The notes under the pieces were generated by a model. The model saw only the letters and a list, made by a program, of their open reading frames with translations, was not told the DNA's origin and ran no database searches. 58,668 nt of DNA from an uncultured Ruminococcus sp. (GTDB lineage: Bacteria; Bacillota; Clostridia; Oscillospirales; Ruminococcaceae), in contig CACYSH010000005.1 in the NCBI GenBank assembly GCA_902776945.1, forward strand, positions 1 through 58,668, read 5' to 3'. The translations under genes and the position numbers were made by a program. Shown in pieces: positions 24,317 to 34,200 of the stretch (positions are counted from its first letter, which is position 1; each line of letters opens with the position of its first letter).

Positions 24317-24567
24317 AACGCACGGCGTATTATCGCCGTGCGTTCTGCTTTACAGTAAATATGATGGAGAAAAATAATATGTGGTTCAGTTTAAAGGAGG
24401 TGATGAGGCTCCCAAGTATGCGAACCGCTGACCGTCATTCAGCTTTTTTATGTCTTCGCTTCTCTTGATATATATTATAAATGTGCAATGTGATAGTTTT
24501 ATGATAAAGAACTGAAATATTTGGTAGAATAATTTGTAGATAACGACCAAAGCCGATCAGCTCCGAC
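24317..24567 (-). ncRNA. Candidate small RNA with own promoter and terminator
   Basis: On the minus strand TTGACA (24597-24602), 17 bases and TATGAT (24574-24579) predict a start near 24567. A strong terminator, AACGCACGGCG / CGCCGTGCGTT (24317-24344) followed by TTTGTTTT, would end a transcript of about 250 nt. No frame inside has a credible start. It contains TCATCACCTCCTTT, identical in type to the 16S anti-Shine-Dalgarno, and GGAG/CTCC arms around it. The opposite strand therefore reads AAAGGAGGTGATGAGG. It could be an antisense or type-I-antitoxin-like RNA; no toxin peptide was recognised. Confidence 0.5.
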
Positions 24568-24573
24568 AGGAAT

Positions 24574-24602
24574 ATCATACCATAAATAAAGCCGCTTGTC
24601 AA
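24574..24602 (-). promoter_or_regulatory. Promoter of the candidate small RNA
   Basis: TTGACA, 17 bases, TATGAT on the minus strand; no coding sequence follows at a normal distance. Confidence 0.75.
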
Positions 24603-24694
24603 GACCTTTTTTGAAAAAAGCGCGGGGATCAATTTGCACTCATTTTGCGGGGTCATGGATTTGGTGCAAACTGCGGTCAGCCACGAAATACCAT

Positions 24695-24723
24695 TTGACA
24701 AAACGCCCGGAATGTGCTACAAT
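24695..24723 (+). promoter_or_regulatory. Promoter of the esterase gene
   Basis: TTGACA (24695-24700), 17 bases, TACAAT (24718-24723), about 40 bases before the ATG. Confidence 0.85.
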
Positions 24724-24761
24724 AATAAAGAAAAATCACGACGGAAGGGAGAGATGCGCCG

Positions 24762-25661
24762 ATGCCTGAAAGATCGCTGCTTGCGGGCGCTGCCGAGCCG
24801 ATACTGCGTTTCAGAGCGTCGCGGAAAAAGTTTATCGAGCCGGAGGCTTGCTCGGCATATATCTCACAAATGGCGCGTGCCGCACGGGTGAAGTACGTCC
24901 TGCCCCGCGCCGCAAGGCTTTCCGGGCGCATTACCGAGAACGAGGCGGACGGTATGCAGTATTTCACGATAGCACCGAAGGAAGGTCAGCCCGGCGAGGG
25001 CGTGAACATCGTCTACCTGCACGGCGGTTCGTATTTCGCGCCGCCAAATATCTTTCACTGGGAAATGCTGCTGCGGCTGGGCGACCTCTGCAACGCCGAG
25101 ATAACCGTGCCGCTTTACCCGCGTGCGCCGCTTCGGACTTGCAGCACCGCCTATGAGGTTCTGCCGGGCTTTTTGGCATGGCAGAGACCCGATGTGCTTA
25201 TGGGCGATTCCGCAGGCGGCGGGCTGGCGATAGGGCTGGCGCAGGTAATGGGTGAGGAAGCTCCGCCGATGCTGATAACGTTGTCGCCCTGGCTCGACGT
25301 GTCGCTTGAAAATCCGCAGATAGCCGATTACGAGCCGCGTGATGCTGTACTTGGCTCCTACGGGCTGCGCCGCATGGGGAAGCTCTGGGCGGGCAGCCTT
25401 GACATACACGACCCCCGCGTAAGCCCGATATTCGGCGATTTTTCGTGCGTGAAAAACCTTACGATGTTCGTTGGTACGCACGAGCTGTTCTACCCCGACG
25501 TAATGGCGCTCTCGGAGCGGCTGACGGCGGAGGGCAGGGAACACAGCGTTATCGTCGGCGAAGGCATGAGCCACGTCTGGGTCTGCTACCCGATGAAGGA
25601 GGGGCGCGAATCCGTCGCGAAAATTGCGGAGATCATAAACGCGGGTGGCTCTGAGATGTAA
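24762..25661 (+). CDS. Alpha/beta-hydrolase esterase, hormone-sensitive-lipase type
   Basis: A 299-residue hydrolase. Oxyanion-hole YLHGGSY (about residue 87), nucleophile Ser in MGDSAGGGLA, Asp region THELFYPD and His in GMSHVWVCYP give the bacterial HSL (family IV) arrangement. No signal peptide, so it is cytoplasmic. GGGAGAG lies eight bases before the ATG. It probably cleaves short-chain acyl or acetyl esters; in a fibre degrader, deacetylation of imported oligosaccharides is plausible but not shown. Confidence 0.88.
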   Translation: MPERSLLAGAAEPILRFRASRKKFIEPEACSAYISQMARAARVKYVLPRAARLSGRITENEADGMQYFTIAPKEGQPGEGVNIVYLHGGSYFAPPNIFHWEMLLRLGDLCNAEITVPLYPRAPLRTCSTAYEVLPGFLAWQRPDVLMGDSAGGGLAIGLAQVMGEEAPPMLITLSPWLDVSLENPQIADYEPRDAVLGSYGLRRMGKLWAGSLDIHDPRVSPIFGDFSCVKNLTMFVGTHELFYPDVMALSERLTAEGREHSVIVGEGMSHVWVCYPMKEGRESVAKIAEIINAGGSEM

Positions 25662-25848
25662 TTATTAATAGTACAGCCGACAAAAAGCGGCGCGGAACTA
25701 TCCACAAAATATTCACGAAAGCAATTCGCCGATTACATAAAAGCGGCAAAAATTGCGGTATGAGGCGGTATTTCGCCGCCGCGGGTTAGATTCGCTTGGA
25801 GAAAACGGGGCTTATTTTGTTGAAAATGCCTAATTTGTACCTCAATGC

Positions 25849-25877
25849 TTGACAAAGTGATAGCCTTGTGATATAAT
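25849..25877 (+). promoter_or_regulatory. Promoter of rnpB
   Basis: TTGACA (25849-25854), 17 bases, TATAAT (25872-25877), placing the start at about the first base of the RNA. Confidence 0.9.
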
Positions 25878-25885
25878 ACAATACA

Positions 25886-26231
25886 GCGAGGCGATCGTGC
25901 GGCAGCGGCGTATTATATTATTTGCGCTGAGGAAAGTCCGAGCATCGCAGAGCAGGGTAGTTGATAACGTCAACCGAGGGCGACCTCCGAGCCAGTGCAA
26001 CAGAAATATACCGCCGTGAAAACGGTAAGGGTGGAAAGGCGAGGTAAGAGCTCACCGGAGTGATCGTGAGATCACTGCCATGTAAACCTTACCCGATGCA
26101 ACGCCAATGGCAGCATAACAGTCAATGGCTGCTCGTCAGGCTGTTTGTTGTAGGCGGCTGGAGCTTCGCGGCGACGCGGAGCCAAGATAGATTGCCGCAC
26201 TTGACAGAACTCGGCTTACAGATCGGCTCGC
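25886..26231 (+). ncRNA. rnpB: RNase P RNA
   Basis: The catalytic RNA of tRNA 5' maturation. The conserved GAGGAAAGTCCGAGC (P4 left strand, about 25930), CCAGTGCAACAGAAA, GTGAAAACGGTAAGGGTG, AGGTAAGAGCTCACCG and the closing GACAGAACTCGGCTTACAG are all present. P1 is formed by GCGAGGCGATC (25886-25896) and GATCGGCTCGC (26221-26231) with one mismatch, which sets the ends. The layout with P6/P17-type regions fits the ancestral type A class. Confidence 0.95.
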
Positions 26232-26390
26232 GTTTAATGTGCTTTTGAACGTCAATGTGAATTGCCGTCTAAATCACATAGATGTTTAAATAGAGTGTGC
26301 CATTTTGTGCAGACTGCACAATCTTGGAGATATTTAGAATTGCTGTATTATTCATCTCTACAAAATATTTGATGAATTATGATAAAACGG

Positions 26391-26419
26391 TTGCAATTCT
26401 GATGAAAATGTGGTAAAAT
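26391..26419 (+). promoter_or_regulatory. Promoter of the LPXTG-sortase operon
   Basis: TTGCAA (26391-26396), 17 bases, TAAAAT (26414-26419), about 40 bases ahead of the ATG. Confidence 0.7.
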
Positions 26420-26457
26420 GGTTACACCAACAAAATTCTTTTTGGGAGGAAAATACT

Positions 26458-27516
26458 ATGAAATTCTTAAAGGTTTTATCGACAGGCGCTATTGCCGCTG
26501 CGATATTGGCTTCTATGTCTGCTACTGCGTTTGCCGCTGATGAAGACGACGCGGATTTTGATGAAGATGCGTTCAGCCTTGATTACGAAGATTTTGAAGA
26601 TGATGATACCTTCGACGATGCTGATCTGACAGGCGAGACCGAAGACGACGAAGAGTTTTCTCTTCCTGATGCTCAGAGCAGCGTTAAGGTTGAGACTGAT
26701 TCCGTAGCTGATGCTCAGGCTTCTGCTGCTGATTTCGCTGCCGATACTGAGGACGATGACAAGGATACTTTCGCTGATGCTGAGGAAAGCGATGAGGACG
26801 AGTATACCGCAGCTGACGCTGACTTCGGTTATGGCAGCGCTGCTTACGGCAAATATTATGGCAAAACTTACAGCTGGTCTTACTGGGATTACAGCACTAA
26901 GTTCTGGGAGTCTACCGAGTTTGCTCCTGCAAACGTTCCTGCCAACGCTACCGTTTTCGACGTTGTAAATGCTGCTTATAATGCCGGCATTAACTCTCTC
27001 AATATCCAGAACCTTTCCAACTTCCTCATTCTTAACGAGGAAAACTTCACAAGCGATGACTATGCAGCTTTCATTGCTACTATCTACGCTATAAAGGAAG
27101 AAATTATTGACGAACACGTTCATGAGATTTTTGGACCTGCTGCTACTGCGGGCGGTCTTGAAGAGAGCGACAGAGGAAGACTTTATACTGCTCTTAACAG
27201 AGACGAGAAGGATGCTATCTCTGCTGCTATCATCAACGTAACTAACGCTCACCGCGTACTTGTTTCTTTTGATTTGGATGCTGACGGTTATCCGCTGATG
27301 TATGCTTCTATGAGACATAGGATCGCTGATACTCCCGTATCCAGCTCTACTACTACCACTACCAACAATACTCAGATTCAGAGTGGTTCCGTTGTAGCTG
27401 CTACCGGCGGCGAGCTTCCCGAGACCGGTTCTACCGGCGCTGCTGCTTTCGCAAGCATCGCTCTCGGACTTGCCTGTGTTGGCGCTGTTATCGTAGCAAG
27501 AAAGAACAGAGCTTAA
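26458..27516 (+). CDS. Acidic LPXTG cell-wall-anchored protein
   Basis: A 352-residue surface protein. Signal peptide 1-26 (ends SATAFA), then about 90 residues very rich in Asp/Glu, an aromatic Tyr/Gly/Trp stretch (YGKYYGKTYSWSYWDY), a helical domain (about 150-270), a Thr/Asn linker and a sorting signal: LPETG at 320-324, a hydrophobic helix and the tail ARKNRA. GGAGGA precedes the ATG. Codon use is biased toward a few codons (GCT, GAC, TCT), as in highly expressed genes. The sortase directly downstream is the likely anchoring enzyme. No known adhesin domain was recognised. Confidence 0.88.
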   Translation: MKFLKVLSTGAIAAAILASMSATAFAADEDDADFDEDAFSLDYEDFEDDDTFDDADLTGETEDDEEFSLPDAQSSVKVETDSVADAQASAADFAADTEDDDKDTFADAEESDEDEYTAADADFGYGSAAYGKYYGKTYSWSYWDYSTKFWESTEFAPANVPANATVFDVVNAAYNAGINSLNIQNLSNFLILNEENFTSDDYAAFIATIYAIKEEIIDEHVHEIFGPAATAGGLEESDRGRLYTALNRDEKDAISAAIINVTNAHRVLVSFDLDADGYPLMYASMRHRIADTPVSSSTTTTTNNTQIQSGSVVAATGGELPETGSTGAAAFASIALGLACVGAVIVARKNRA

Positions 27517-27567
27517 GATTTGGTTTTTAAGCATTTTTAAAAAGAATTTTTTAGAGGAAAGTTGTTA

Positions 27568-28329
27568 ATGAGCAATTCAAGAGCCGCTTTTAAAGCGGAG
27601 AGGGATACTCGTCATCAACATAAACATTCTTCGTCAAATAGGGTGTTGAGGGTGGTTACGTTCGTCCTCACACCTTTTTTGATATTGGCGATATGTGTTT
27701 GTATTGTGATAATTGCGATGACTAACAAATACAATAAAGCCAAGCCTTACGCCGATATGATGTTCGACCCTACGAACAGCGAGCAGCGCGAGGCGGAGAG
27801 TGTCCGTACTTTGAATAAGTACCGCGATGATGACGCTCCTTTGCAGATCAAAAAATATAAAGACGAAACTACCGGCGAGGAACACGCGATAATTTATCCC
27901 TATTACGGCGATTTCTACGGCACGGTTAGCTGCAGTGCGGCGGGTATGAACGATCTGCCTATTTACAGCGGCGACAGCGAGGACGTTCTCAAGCAGGGCG
28001 TGGGCTGGTTCAACGGCTCAGTGTTTATCGGTCACGTCGGGAATGTCGTCCTTGCCGCACATAACCATACCTTCTTTTTGAACCTTCCTAACTGCAAGAT
28101 CGGCGACGAAGTGGTAATTGATACCGATTATGTAAAACAGACCTACATCGTTTCGCAGATCGAGGTATTCAAATATACCGATTATCAGTGGGTGCGCCCC
28201 ACCGCCGACGACAGACTTACAATGTATACCTGCTGGAATCAGGGCAGGCTCGGCATGAGCGATTACCGACTTGCCGTTATCTGTAAGCTGACGAAAAGGG
28301 AATGGAAGAAAGTTGAGGTGTCCGAGTGA
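27568..28329 (+). CDS. Sortase
   Basis: A 253-residue membrane-anchored transpeptidase. One transmembrane helix near residues 26-50, then the sortase barrel with His in LAAHNHTFF (about 165), Cys in LTMYTCWN (about 222) and Arg in DYRLAVIC (about 234), the full catalytic triad. The start MSNSRAAF lies after AGGAAA. The TC-plus-nearby-R spacing fits class B/D-like enzymes; the class is uncertain. It lies 51 bases after the LPXTG gene and overlaps the next gene by four bases, so it probably anchors that single substrate. Confidence 0.9.
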   Translation: MSNSRAAFKAERDTRHQHKHSSSNRVLRVVTFVLTPFLILAICVCIVIIAMTNKYNKAKPYADMMFDPTNSEQREAESVRTLNKYRDDDAPLQIKKYKDETTGEEHAIIYPYYGDFYGTVSCSAAGMNDLPIYSGDSEDVLKQGVGWFNGSVFIGHVGNVVLAAHNHTFFLNLPNCKIGDEVVIDTDYVKQTYIVSQIEVFKYTDYQWVRPTADDRLTMYTCWNQGRLGMSDYRLAVICKLTKREWKKVEVSE

Positions 28330-29225
28330 AAAGATTGTATCACTACTCGGCAATGCTGGTCTTGACGATCCTTTCCATAATCTCCCTGCTGGTTTTTGAG
28401 GTTTCGGCATATACGCATTTTGTGGTGTTTCAGCCGCAAATTTATTACGAGTCAATGCTCAAAGGGCGCGTTGACGAGATAATCTACAATGATCTTGTGG
28501 AGTATTTTCAGGGCTTTTCGGGACCTACCGGTATTCCTGCCGAGGTTTTCACGGCACCGCTCAACCAGGAAGAGCTTTTTGAGGCTTCCTACTGGCTGAC
28601 CGTCGATTCGCTGATCTACCTGGTCGATGAAACGGCGACCGAGCCTACCGTGACCTACGATTTTTCAAAGGTCGAGAACTACGTTGACGCATATATCGAG
28701 CAGTATTCCGATTACAATAATATCCCCAAGGACAAGAATTACTACGCTCTTATCCAAAACACGCATCAGACCATTGAGTCGCAGATAAAAGGTCAGCTCG
28801 ATGTGGCGCTGCTTTATAAGCTCGCGCAGTCCAGTTATGTGAACGGTATCCGCGATTACGCCGCAAATGTGCAGCTCAGGCTTATCGTTTCGGGCATATT
28901 GCTGGTGTTATTTGTCGCGGCGATGATAATTGTTGACCGCAAGCACCCCCGCGATCTGCCTTACTGGTTCGGAATAACTCTTGTTATTTCGTCGGCTATT
29001 ATCCTTGCGCCGGCTTTGTACCTTGATAAGATCAACTATTTTGACAATTTCTTCATGCGCAGCGACAATGTTTACAAAACTGTCACAAACGTTTGTCATT
29101 ATGTTCTGTCCAGCGTGATAAACACTGAAACATTGATACTGATTTTCGGCTTTTTCCTGATATTCCTGACCATAATTATTCATACGTTTTATATCAAGTA
29201 TCTTAACAAAAAACACCAGTCGTAA
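28326..29225 (+). CDS. Four-helix membrane protein with large extracellular loop
   Basis: A 299-residue protein with a GTG start overlapping the sortase stop (GTGA). Hydrophobic helices lie near residues 8-30, 183-205, 214-236 and 272-294. About 150 residues between helix 1 and 2 face outward (YYNALIQNTHQTIESQIKGQ-like helices). The topology recalls TIGR01906-type integral membrane proteins. No enzyme motif was found. Its coupling to the sortase implies a role in surface-protein export or assembly. Confidence 0.75.
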   Translation: MKRLYHYSAMLVLTILSIISLLVFEVSAYTHFVVFQPQIYYESMLKGRVDEIIYNDLVEYFQGFSGPTGIPAEVFTAPLNQEELFEASYWLTVDSLIYLVDETATEPTVTYDFSKVENYVDAYIEQYSDYNNIPKDKNYYALIQNTHQTIESQIKGQLDVALLYKLAQSSYVNGIRDYAANVQLRLIVSGILLVLFVAAMIIVDRKHPRDLPYWFGITLVISSAIILAPALYLDKINYFDNFFMRSDNVYKTVTNVCHYVLSSVINTETLILIFGFFLIFLTIIIHTFYIKYLNKKHQS

Positions 29226-29230
29226 ACCGG

Positions 29231-29264
29231 GCGTTCCTCCGTGCAGGGGGAACGCTTGTTTTTT
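29231..29264 (+). terminator. Terminator of the sortase operon
   Basis: GCGTTCC / GGAACGC (29231-29237 with 29249-29255) and then TTGTTTTTT. Confidence 0.88.
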
Positions 29265-29357
29265 GCATATTCGTTGGTCTAAATAAACGATTTTTCGGAG
29301 CTTAAATACTGTTCTATGTGTATTATCATGATTTTTTTGCAAGTTTTAAAAAAATAC

Positions 29358-29386
29358 TTGCAAAATTTGCGGCGGGGGTATATAAT
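29358..29386 (+). promoter_or_regulatory. Promoter of the aminotransferase gene
   Basis: TTGCAA (29358-29363), 17 bases, TATAAT (29381-29386). Confidence 0.75.
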
Positions 29387-29419
29387 ATAATTGTAATAAA
29401 TTTGTGGGAGGAATCTTGT

Positions 29420-30700
29420 ATGAGACCCGTTGAAATGAACAAGCAGCAGCTCGCCGAATTTAAAGAGGCGGCTCAGAAGCAGTATGATGAATACAAGTCG
29501 CTGGGGTTGAAGCTCAATATGGCGAGGGGCAAGCCCGGCTCGGAGCAGTTGGCGCTTTCAAAGCCCATGCTGAACAGCCTTACCGCTGAGGACGCGGCGG
29601 ACATCTCGGACGATTATTTTAACTACGGTATGCTCGACGGTACGCCCGATGCGAAGAAGCTCTTTGCGCCCATGCTCGGCGTTCCCGAGGAAAATGTCAT
29701 TGTTTTCGGCAATTCCAGCCTTAACATAATGTTCGACTGCGTTTCCCGCTGCTACAATTTCGGCGCGGGCGAGGGTCTTACTCCCTGGAAGGATCAGGGC
29801 AAGCTGAAATGGCTCTGCCCCGTTCCCGGCTATGACAGACATTTTGCGATCACCGAGCTTTTCGGTATCGAGATGATAAACGTTCCCATGACCGCCGAGG
29901 GTCCCGATATGGACGTTGTGGAAAAGCTCGTCAGCAGCGACGAGAGCATAAAGGGCATTTGGTGCGTGCCGATGTACGCCAACCCGACGGGCATTACCTA
30001 CTCCGACGAGACCGTAAGGCGTATGGCTGCCCTGAAGCCCGCCGCGAAGGATTTCCGCATTTTCTGGGACAACGCCTACTGCATTCACCACCTCACCGAT
30101 ACTCCCGACAAGCTGCTCAATCTCTTTGAGGAGCTGAAAAAGAACGGCAACGACGACATGGCTTATCAGTTCGCGTCTACTTCGAAGGTGACGTTCCCGG
30201 GCAGCGGCGTGGCGGTTCTCGGCGCGTCGGAGGCTAACCTCAAATGGATAAAGAAGACCATGACCATTCAGACTATCGGTCATGACAAGGTGAATATGCT
30301 GCGGCACGTTCGTTTCTTTGACGGGAATTTTGACAACGTGTTGGCTCATATGCAGAAGCACCGCGCTATCCTTGAGCCGCGTTTCAATGCCGTGCTTGAT
30401 CTGCTTGAGAAGGAGCTTGGCGGCACGGGGCTTGGCTCGTGGGTCAAGCCTAACGGCGGTTACTTTATCAGCTTTGACGCGCTTGACGGCTGCGCAAAGC
30501 GTATCGTGGCGCTCTGCAAGGAGGCGGGCGTAACGCTCACGGGTGCGGGAGCTACCTATCCTTATAAGAATGACCCGGCTGACAGGAATATCCGTATTGC
30601 GCCGACATTCCCGCCTATTGATGAGCTTATCAAGGCGATGGAAGTATTTGTAACGGCGGTCAAGCTCGCGTCTGCCGAAAAGCTGCTTAATAATATATGA
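29420..30700 (+). CDS. PLP-dependent aminotransferase (aspartate aminotransferase, subgroup with PF12897-type fold)
   Basis: A 426-residue fold-type I enzyme. Motifs: LNMARGKPGSEQL, YGMLDGTPDAKKLFA, FGNSSLNIMFD, CPVPGYDRHF, CVPMYANPTGITYS (Asn of the ring stack), DNAYCIHHL and the Schiff-base Lys in FASTSKVTFPGSGVA. The C-terminal RIAPTFPP has the substrate-carboxylate Arg. This matches the aspartate aminotransferase variant common in clostridia and actinobacteria. GGAGGA precedes the ATG; an upstream in-frame start is promoter sequence. Aspartate/2-oxoglutarate is the likely pair. Confidence 0.9.
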   Translation: MRPVEMNKQQLAEFKEAAQKQYDEYKSLGLKLNMARGKPGSEQLALSKPMLNSLTAEDAADISDDYFNYGMLDGTPDAKKLFAPMLGVPEENVIVFGNSSLNIMFDCVSRCYNFGAGEGLTPWKDQGKLKWLCPVPGYDRHFAITELFGIEMINVPMTAEGPDMDVVEKLVSSDESIKGIWCVPMYANPTGITYSDETVRRMAALKPAAKDFRIFWDNAYCIHHLTDTPDKLLNLFEELKKNGNDDMAYQFASTSKVTFPGSGVAVLGASEANLKWIKKTMTIQTIGHDKVNMLRHVRFFDGNFDNVLAHMQKHRAILEPRFNAVLDLLEKELGGTGLGSWVKPNGGYFISFDALDGCAKRIVALCKEAGVTLTGAGATYPYKNDPADRNIRIAPTFPPIDELIKAMEVFVTAVKLASAEKLLNNI

Positions 30701-30807
30701 GCTTAGTTAATCGCAAAGCCGAAGACACACGCAAACTGAGGATATAAACCGGATCCGGCATCTGGAGCAAGTCCCCTTACAATATTCAAAATTGTATAAT
30801 TTATCAG

Positions 30808-30844
30808 AAGCACTCGTTTGTACTACAAATGAGTGCTTTTTTGC
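30808..30844 (+). terminator. Terminator downstream of the aminotransferase
   Basis: AAGCACTCGTTTGT / ACAAATGAGTGCTT (one mismatch) followed by TTTTTTG. Confidence 0.88.
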
Positions 30845-30865
30845 AATTTGTGCAGATTCTTTGCG

Positions 30866-31066
30866 AAAATCGGCAATTTCTCTGTTTACGTCACGTTCTG
30901 CTGATTTATCAAGCTTACTTGTTTTTGCCGGAATTTCTCTAAATTGCCGATTTTAATTTTGTACCGATTTGATTTTTGCTATTGCTCATGATATTTGAAA
31001 CGCTTAGTTTCCCCTGCATGAACCTGTTCGTGTCAACCCCTTCCTAAGACTTTTGGTTTGCCCTCG
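30866..31066 (+). repeat. Dispersed composite repeat, copy 4
   Basis: AAAATCGGCAATTT (30866-30879) and AAATTGCCGATTTT (30941-30954) bound an 89-bp hairpin, exactly the length in copy 1. The tail CCTAAGACTTTTGGTTTGCC starts at 31043. The CTTCTGAAGAAG module is missing here. The rest of 30701-31156 holds no gene. Confidence 0.8.
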
Positions 31067-31156
31067 TTTTGCGTTTATTCGCACACAGTCAGCCGCAAAG
31101 CACGAAAATTTTACAAAATATAATTACTGTTTCATACAGTTTATGTTCATATATAC

Positions 31157-31186
31157 TTGACAAATTCTATTTAAATATGATATAAT
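31157..31186 (+). promoter_or_regulatory. Promoter of the LRR-TerD gene
   Basis: TTGACA (31157-31162), 18 bases, TATAAT (31181-31186), about 80 bases ahead of the ATG. Confidence 0.8.
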
Positions 31187-31264
31187 TTAATATGGCAGGC
31201 TGTGCACTTTTACGGATAAACGCGGCGTGCCAATCGTGAAAATGCAGATCGGGGGCTTATTTTA

Positions 31265-34200
31265 ATGGGCTTTGTTATAAAAGGAGAATTGCTTGACAGC
31301 TATGTAGCGGACGGCGGCGCAGTAAAGTCGCTGAACGTGCCTGCCGGGGTCAAGCGTATCGGTAAACGCGCTTTTTATGAATGTCCCGTAGAGGAAGTCT
31401 TGATACCCAAGGGCATCTACTACATCGGCGAAGGCGCTTTTTCCAATTCGAAAATAAAAAGGATCACGCTGCCCGATTCGGTCATTACACTCTGCGAAGG
31501 CGCTTTTTTGGGGTGCGACAGCCTTGAATTTGCCGAGATCCCGAACAGCGTGGAGGAAGTGCGCCGTGATACGTTCTGGAGCTGCTTCCGGATGAAAAAG
31601 TGCCGTCTGCATGAGGGCATTAATAAGGTAGAGCCTTCGGCTTTTATGTCATGCCGAAACGCTTTCGAGCTTTGCAATGGTGATCGTCATGTTACGCTGC
31701 CATATATTTCCGACTGGGCGATGTCCGACGCTTCAAAGTGCGTTGAATTTTTCGGGGCGCTCAGAACTGACAAGGCGGACGAGCTTTTTGCCGCTATCGG
31801 GCGCGAGGAACACAAGATGCCCTTAGCCGTTTATCTGTATGTCGTTCACGGCAGCAAGGCGGCGGAGGATTATCTGAGCGAGAATCTTCACGCAGCGGCG
31901 GCTCTTATGATAAACGACGATGATAACGGCGTTATGCTGCGCGGTCTGCTTAAAGCGGGCAAGCCCGATAATTGTATCGAGCTGCTTGAAGCTGCCGAAA
32001 ATCTCGGCGCGGAAAACTGCGCTGTGCTGCTCAGACCCCTCGCGGAGGAGGAAAAACAGGCTATCGCCGCCGAAGAGGAGCGGAAGAGACAGGAAGAGCT
32101 TAGGAAGCAGGAGGAGCTTAGAAGACAAGAGGAGCTAAAACGGCAGGAGGAGGAAGAACGCAGGAGACAGGAGGAGCTTAAACAGCAGGAGGAACTCAAA
32201 AAGCAGGAGGCTGTCAAAGCACTTGTCGAGACGAAGCTCCCCGAAGCCGCACCCCCGCCCGCAATGCCGACTGTCATTGTTCCCGACGCTGACAGCACCG
32301 AAGACCTTGACTTCGCGCCGACTATCGAGGTATTCCGACGGGTGACTATCGACTCGGCACTTATATATAAACTCAGAAAGGGGCTGACCCTTCACAGCAG
32401 ACCGAAAAACGGCTTTGAATGCGGCTTTGACCCCGAAAATTCAACGCTGGTGCTGACTGTCACCAATCCCGCGTACATCGACGAGCGGCTGCGGGCGCTT
32501 ATCTACCGCGCCTTTTTCGGCACGGTGGCTCCCGACAACGTTGCCAACGCCCGCCCGACAAAGCGCATTATCGAAATGGACACCGAGCGCGAGTTTAAGG
32601 CTCCGTCCGAGAACGTCCTGCTGATGCTGCTTACCGATACCGACATTATCGAGGCTTCGGATATAATCGACGAATGGAGCGTGCCTGTTGTCGATCAGAT
32701 GTCGGCGCGGCAGGCAGTTCCTGCGGGCGCTACTCACGAGCATTGCATCTACCGCAACGGCACTTTGGAGTTTTACGAGCTGTTCTCGTGGAACGTGCGC
32801 GTGGCGGTCTTTGAGGGCGGCACGCTTACCGCGCTCTGCGACGGTGCCGACTGCGAATGGGATAACAAGAGCCTGAGAATGTTCATCGACAGCCTGCCCG
32901 AGATATTCCGCGTGGATAAGATAAGCACTGCGAGACCCGATACTCTGCGCCTGCCTTACACCTGCCATACCATGCTTGCCGCGTCGCTTGAAATGCCGTC
33001 GCTCAAAAAGCTGATACTCTGCCGCAAGGTCATGAATATCGGCAGCAGCGTTATCGGCAGGGATTTTGAGGTCGTGGGCGTTGCGGGCGGCACCGCGCAG
33101 CGGCTGACCGACGAGGCGGAAGGCACGTTTACGGAGGGCTTCGGCGTGATGCGCGGCGCGGGAAGGGTTCGCCCCTCGCCCGACTGGACGATTTCTGTTC
33201 CCGACGAGAGCCGCTGGCGAGCCGAGAGCGACTATATGTCGCCAATACTCGAATTTGTCAATTGCTCGGGCGCTGCGGCGGGGAAAACTCTCGGCATTAC
33301 GTTCATCGGCGAAAAGGTCGAAAACGCCGCCGAAAAGGGGCTTGAAAAGCTGCTGGAAGGCAAAGGCGTGGTTTACGATCTTTACCGCGATGCCGAAAAG
33401 CGCCGCGAGATAGGGCTGGCGGTCGAGCTGTATGTGTTCCGCTTCGGCGATATTTCGGGCATTACGGCGGCTACTTATTATATTAACGGTTATGTAATAT
33501 CGGGTGATTCGGTGACTACCGTGCTGACCTCGTATGTCGGCAGCTCGGAGGAGGCGACCTCTGCGGTCGGCACCGTTCTCGATATGATGCGCACGATAGA
33601 GTTTGACGACGGCGTTAAGCCCGAGTTCGGCGATGTGGATATGAACAAGCTCGAAGAGCTGCTGAAGGAGCGCACGGAGCAGGCTGCCGCAGAGGACAAA
33701 TCGACAGCGGGAGCGCCTTCAAGGGTGGTCGTGTCGAACGACTGGGCGGTTACGGTTCCGCGTGGCTATGTGTGGTCTATCGACCCCGAAGTGATCAAGG
33801 GACACCGCTGCCTGCTGATACTTAACGGCGGCGAGGGCAGCGACATCAGCAGCTACTACGGCGCTGACGAGAGCTATTCGTGTATGTCGTCGCAGGGACC
33901 TATCTGCACGGGCGATCTGCGCGAATACTGCAACAAAATGCGGATAAGAAAGCTGGGACTTAATTCCTTTGGCGGCGGCAGTCCCGAAAGGCGCTTTGTG
34001 CTGAAGCATACCTCCGAAGTGGCTGTTTTTGTGCAGCTCCAGGAATACAAGGGCATTGGCGCAGGCGAAAACAGCGGCGCGAACGCGATATTTCGTGCGG
34101 AGATAATCACGCAGAACGGCGTTTACCCGATGCAGGTGGTTTTCGGTGCCGAAAAAGAACTTTTGGAGCATGAAAATAAGCTGGTCGAGCTGCTTATGAG

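Noticed and set aside
24388-24402. Sequence complementary to TCACCTCCTTT as a 16S rRNA 3' end fragment
   Set aside because: Only the anti-Shine-Dalgarno core matches; none of the preceding 16S helix is present.
24403-24468. 21-residue frame after AAAGGAGGTG on the plus strand
   Set aside because: The ATG is only two bases from GGAGG and the next is 17 away; the peptide is not hydrophobic like type I toxins.
24435-24701. 88-codon frame on the minus strand
   Set aside because: Its start is upstream of the predicted minus-strand promoter and it has no ribosome site; the region is better explained as a small RNA.
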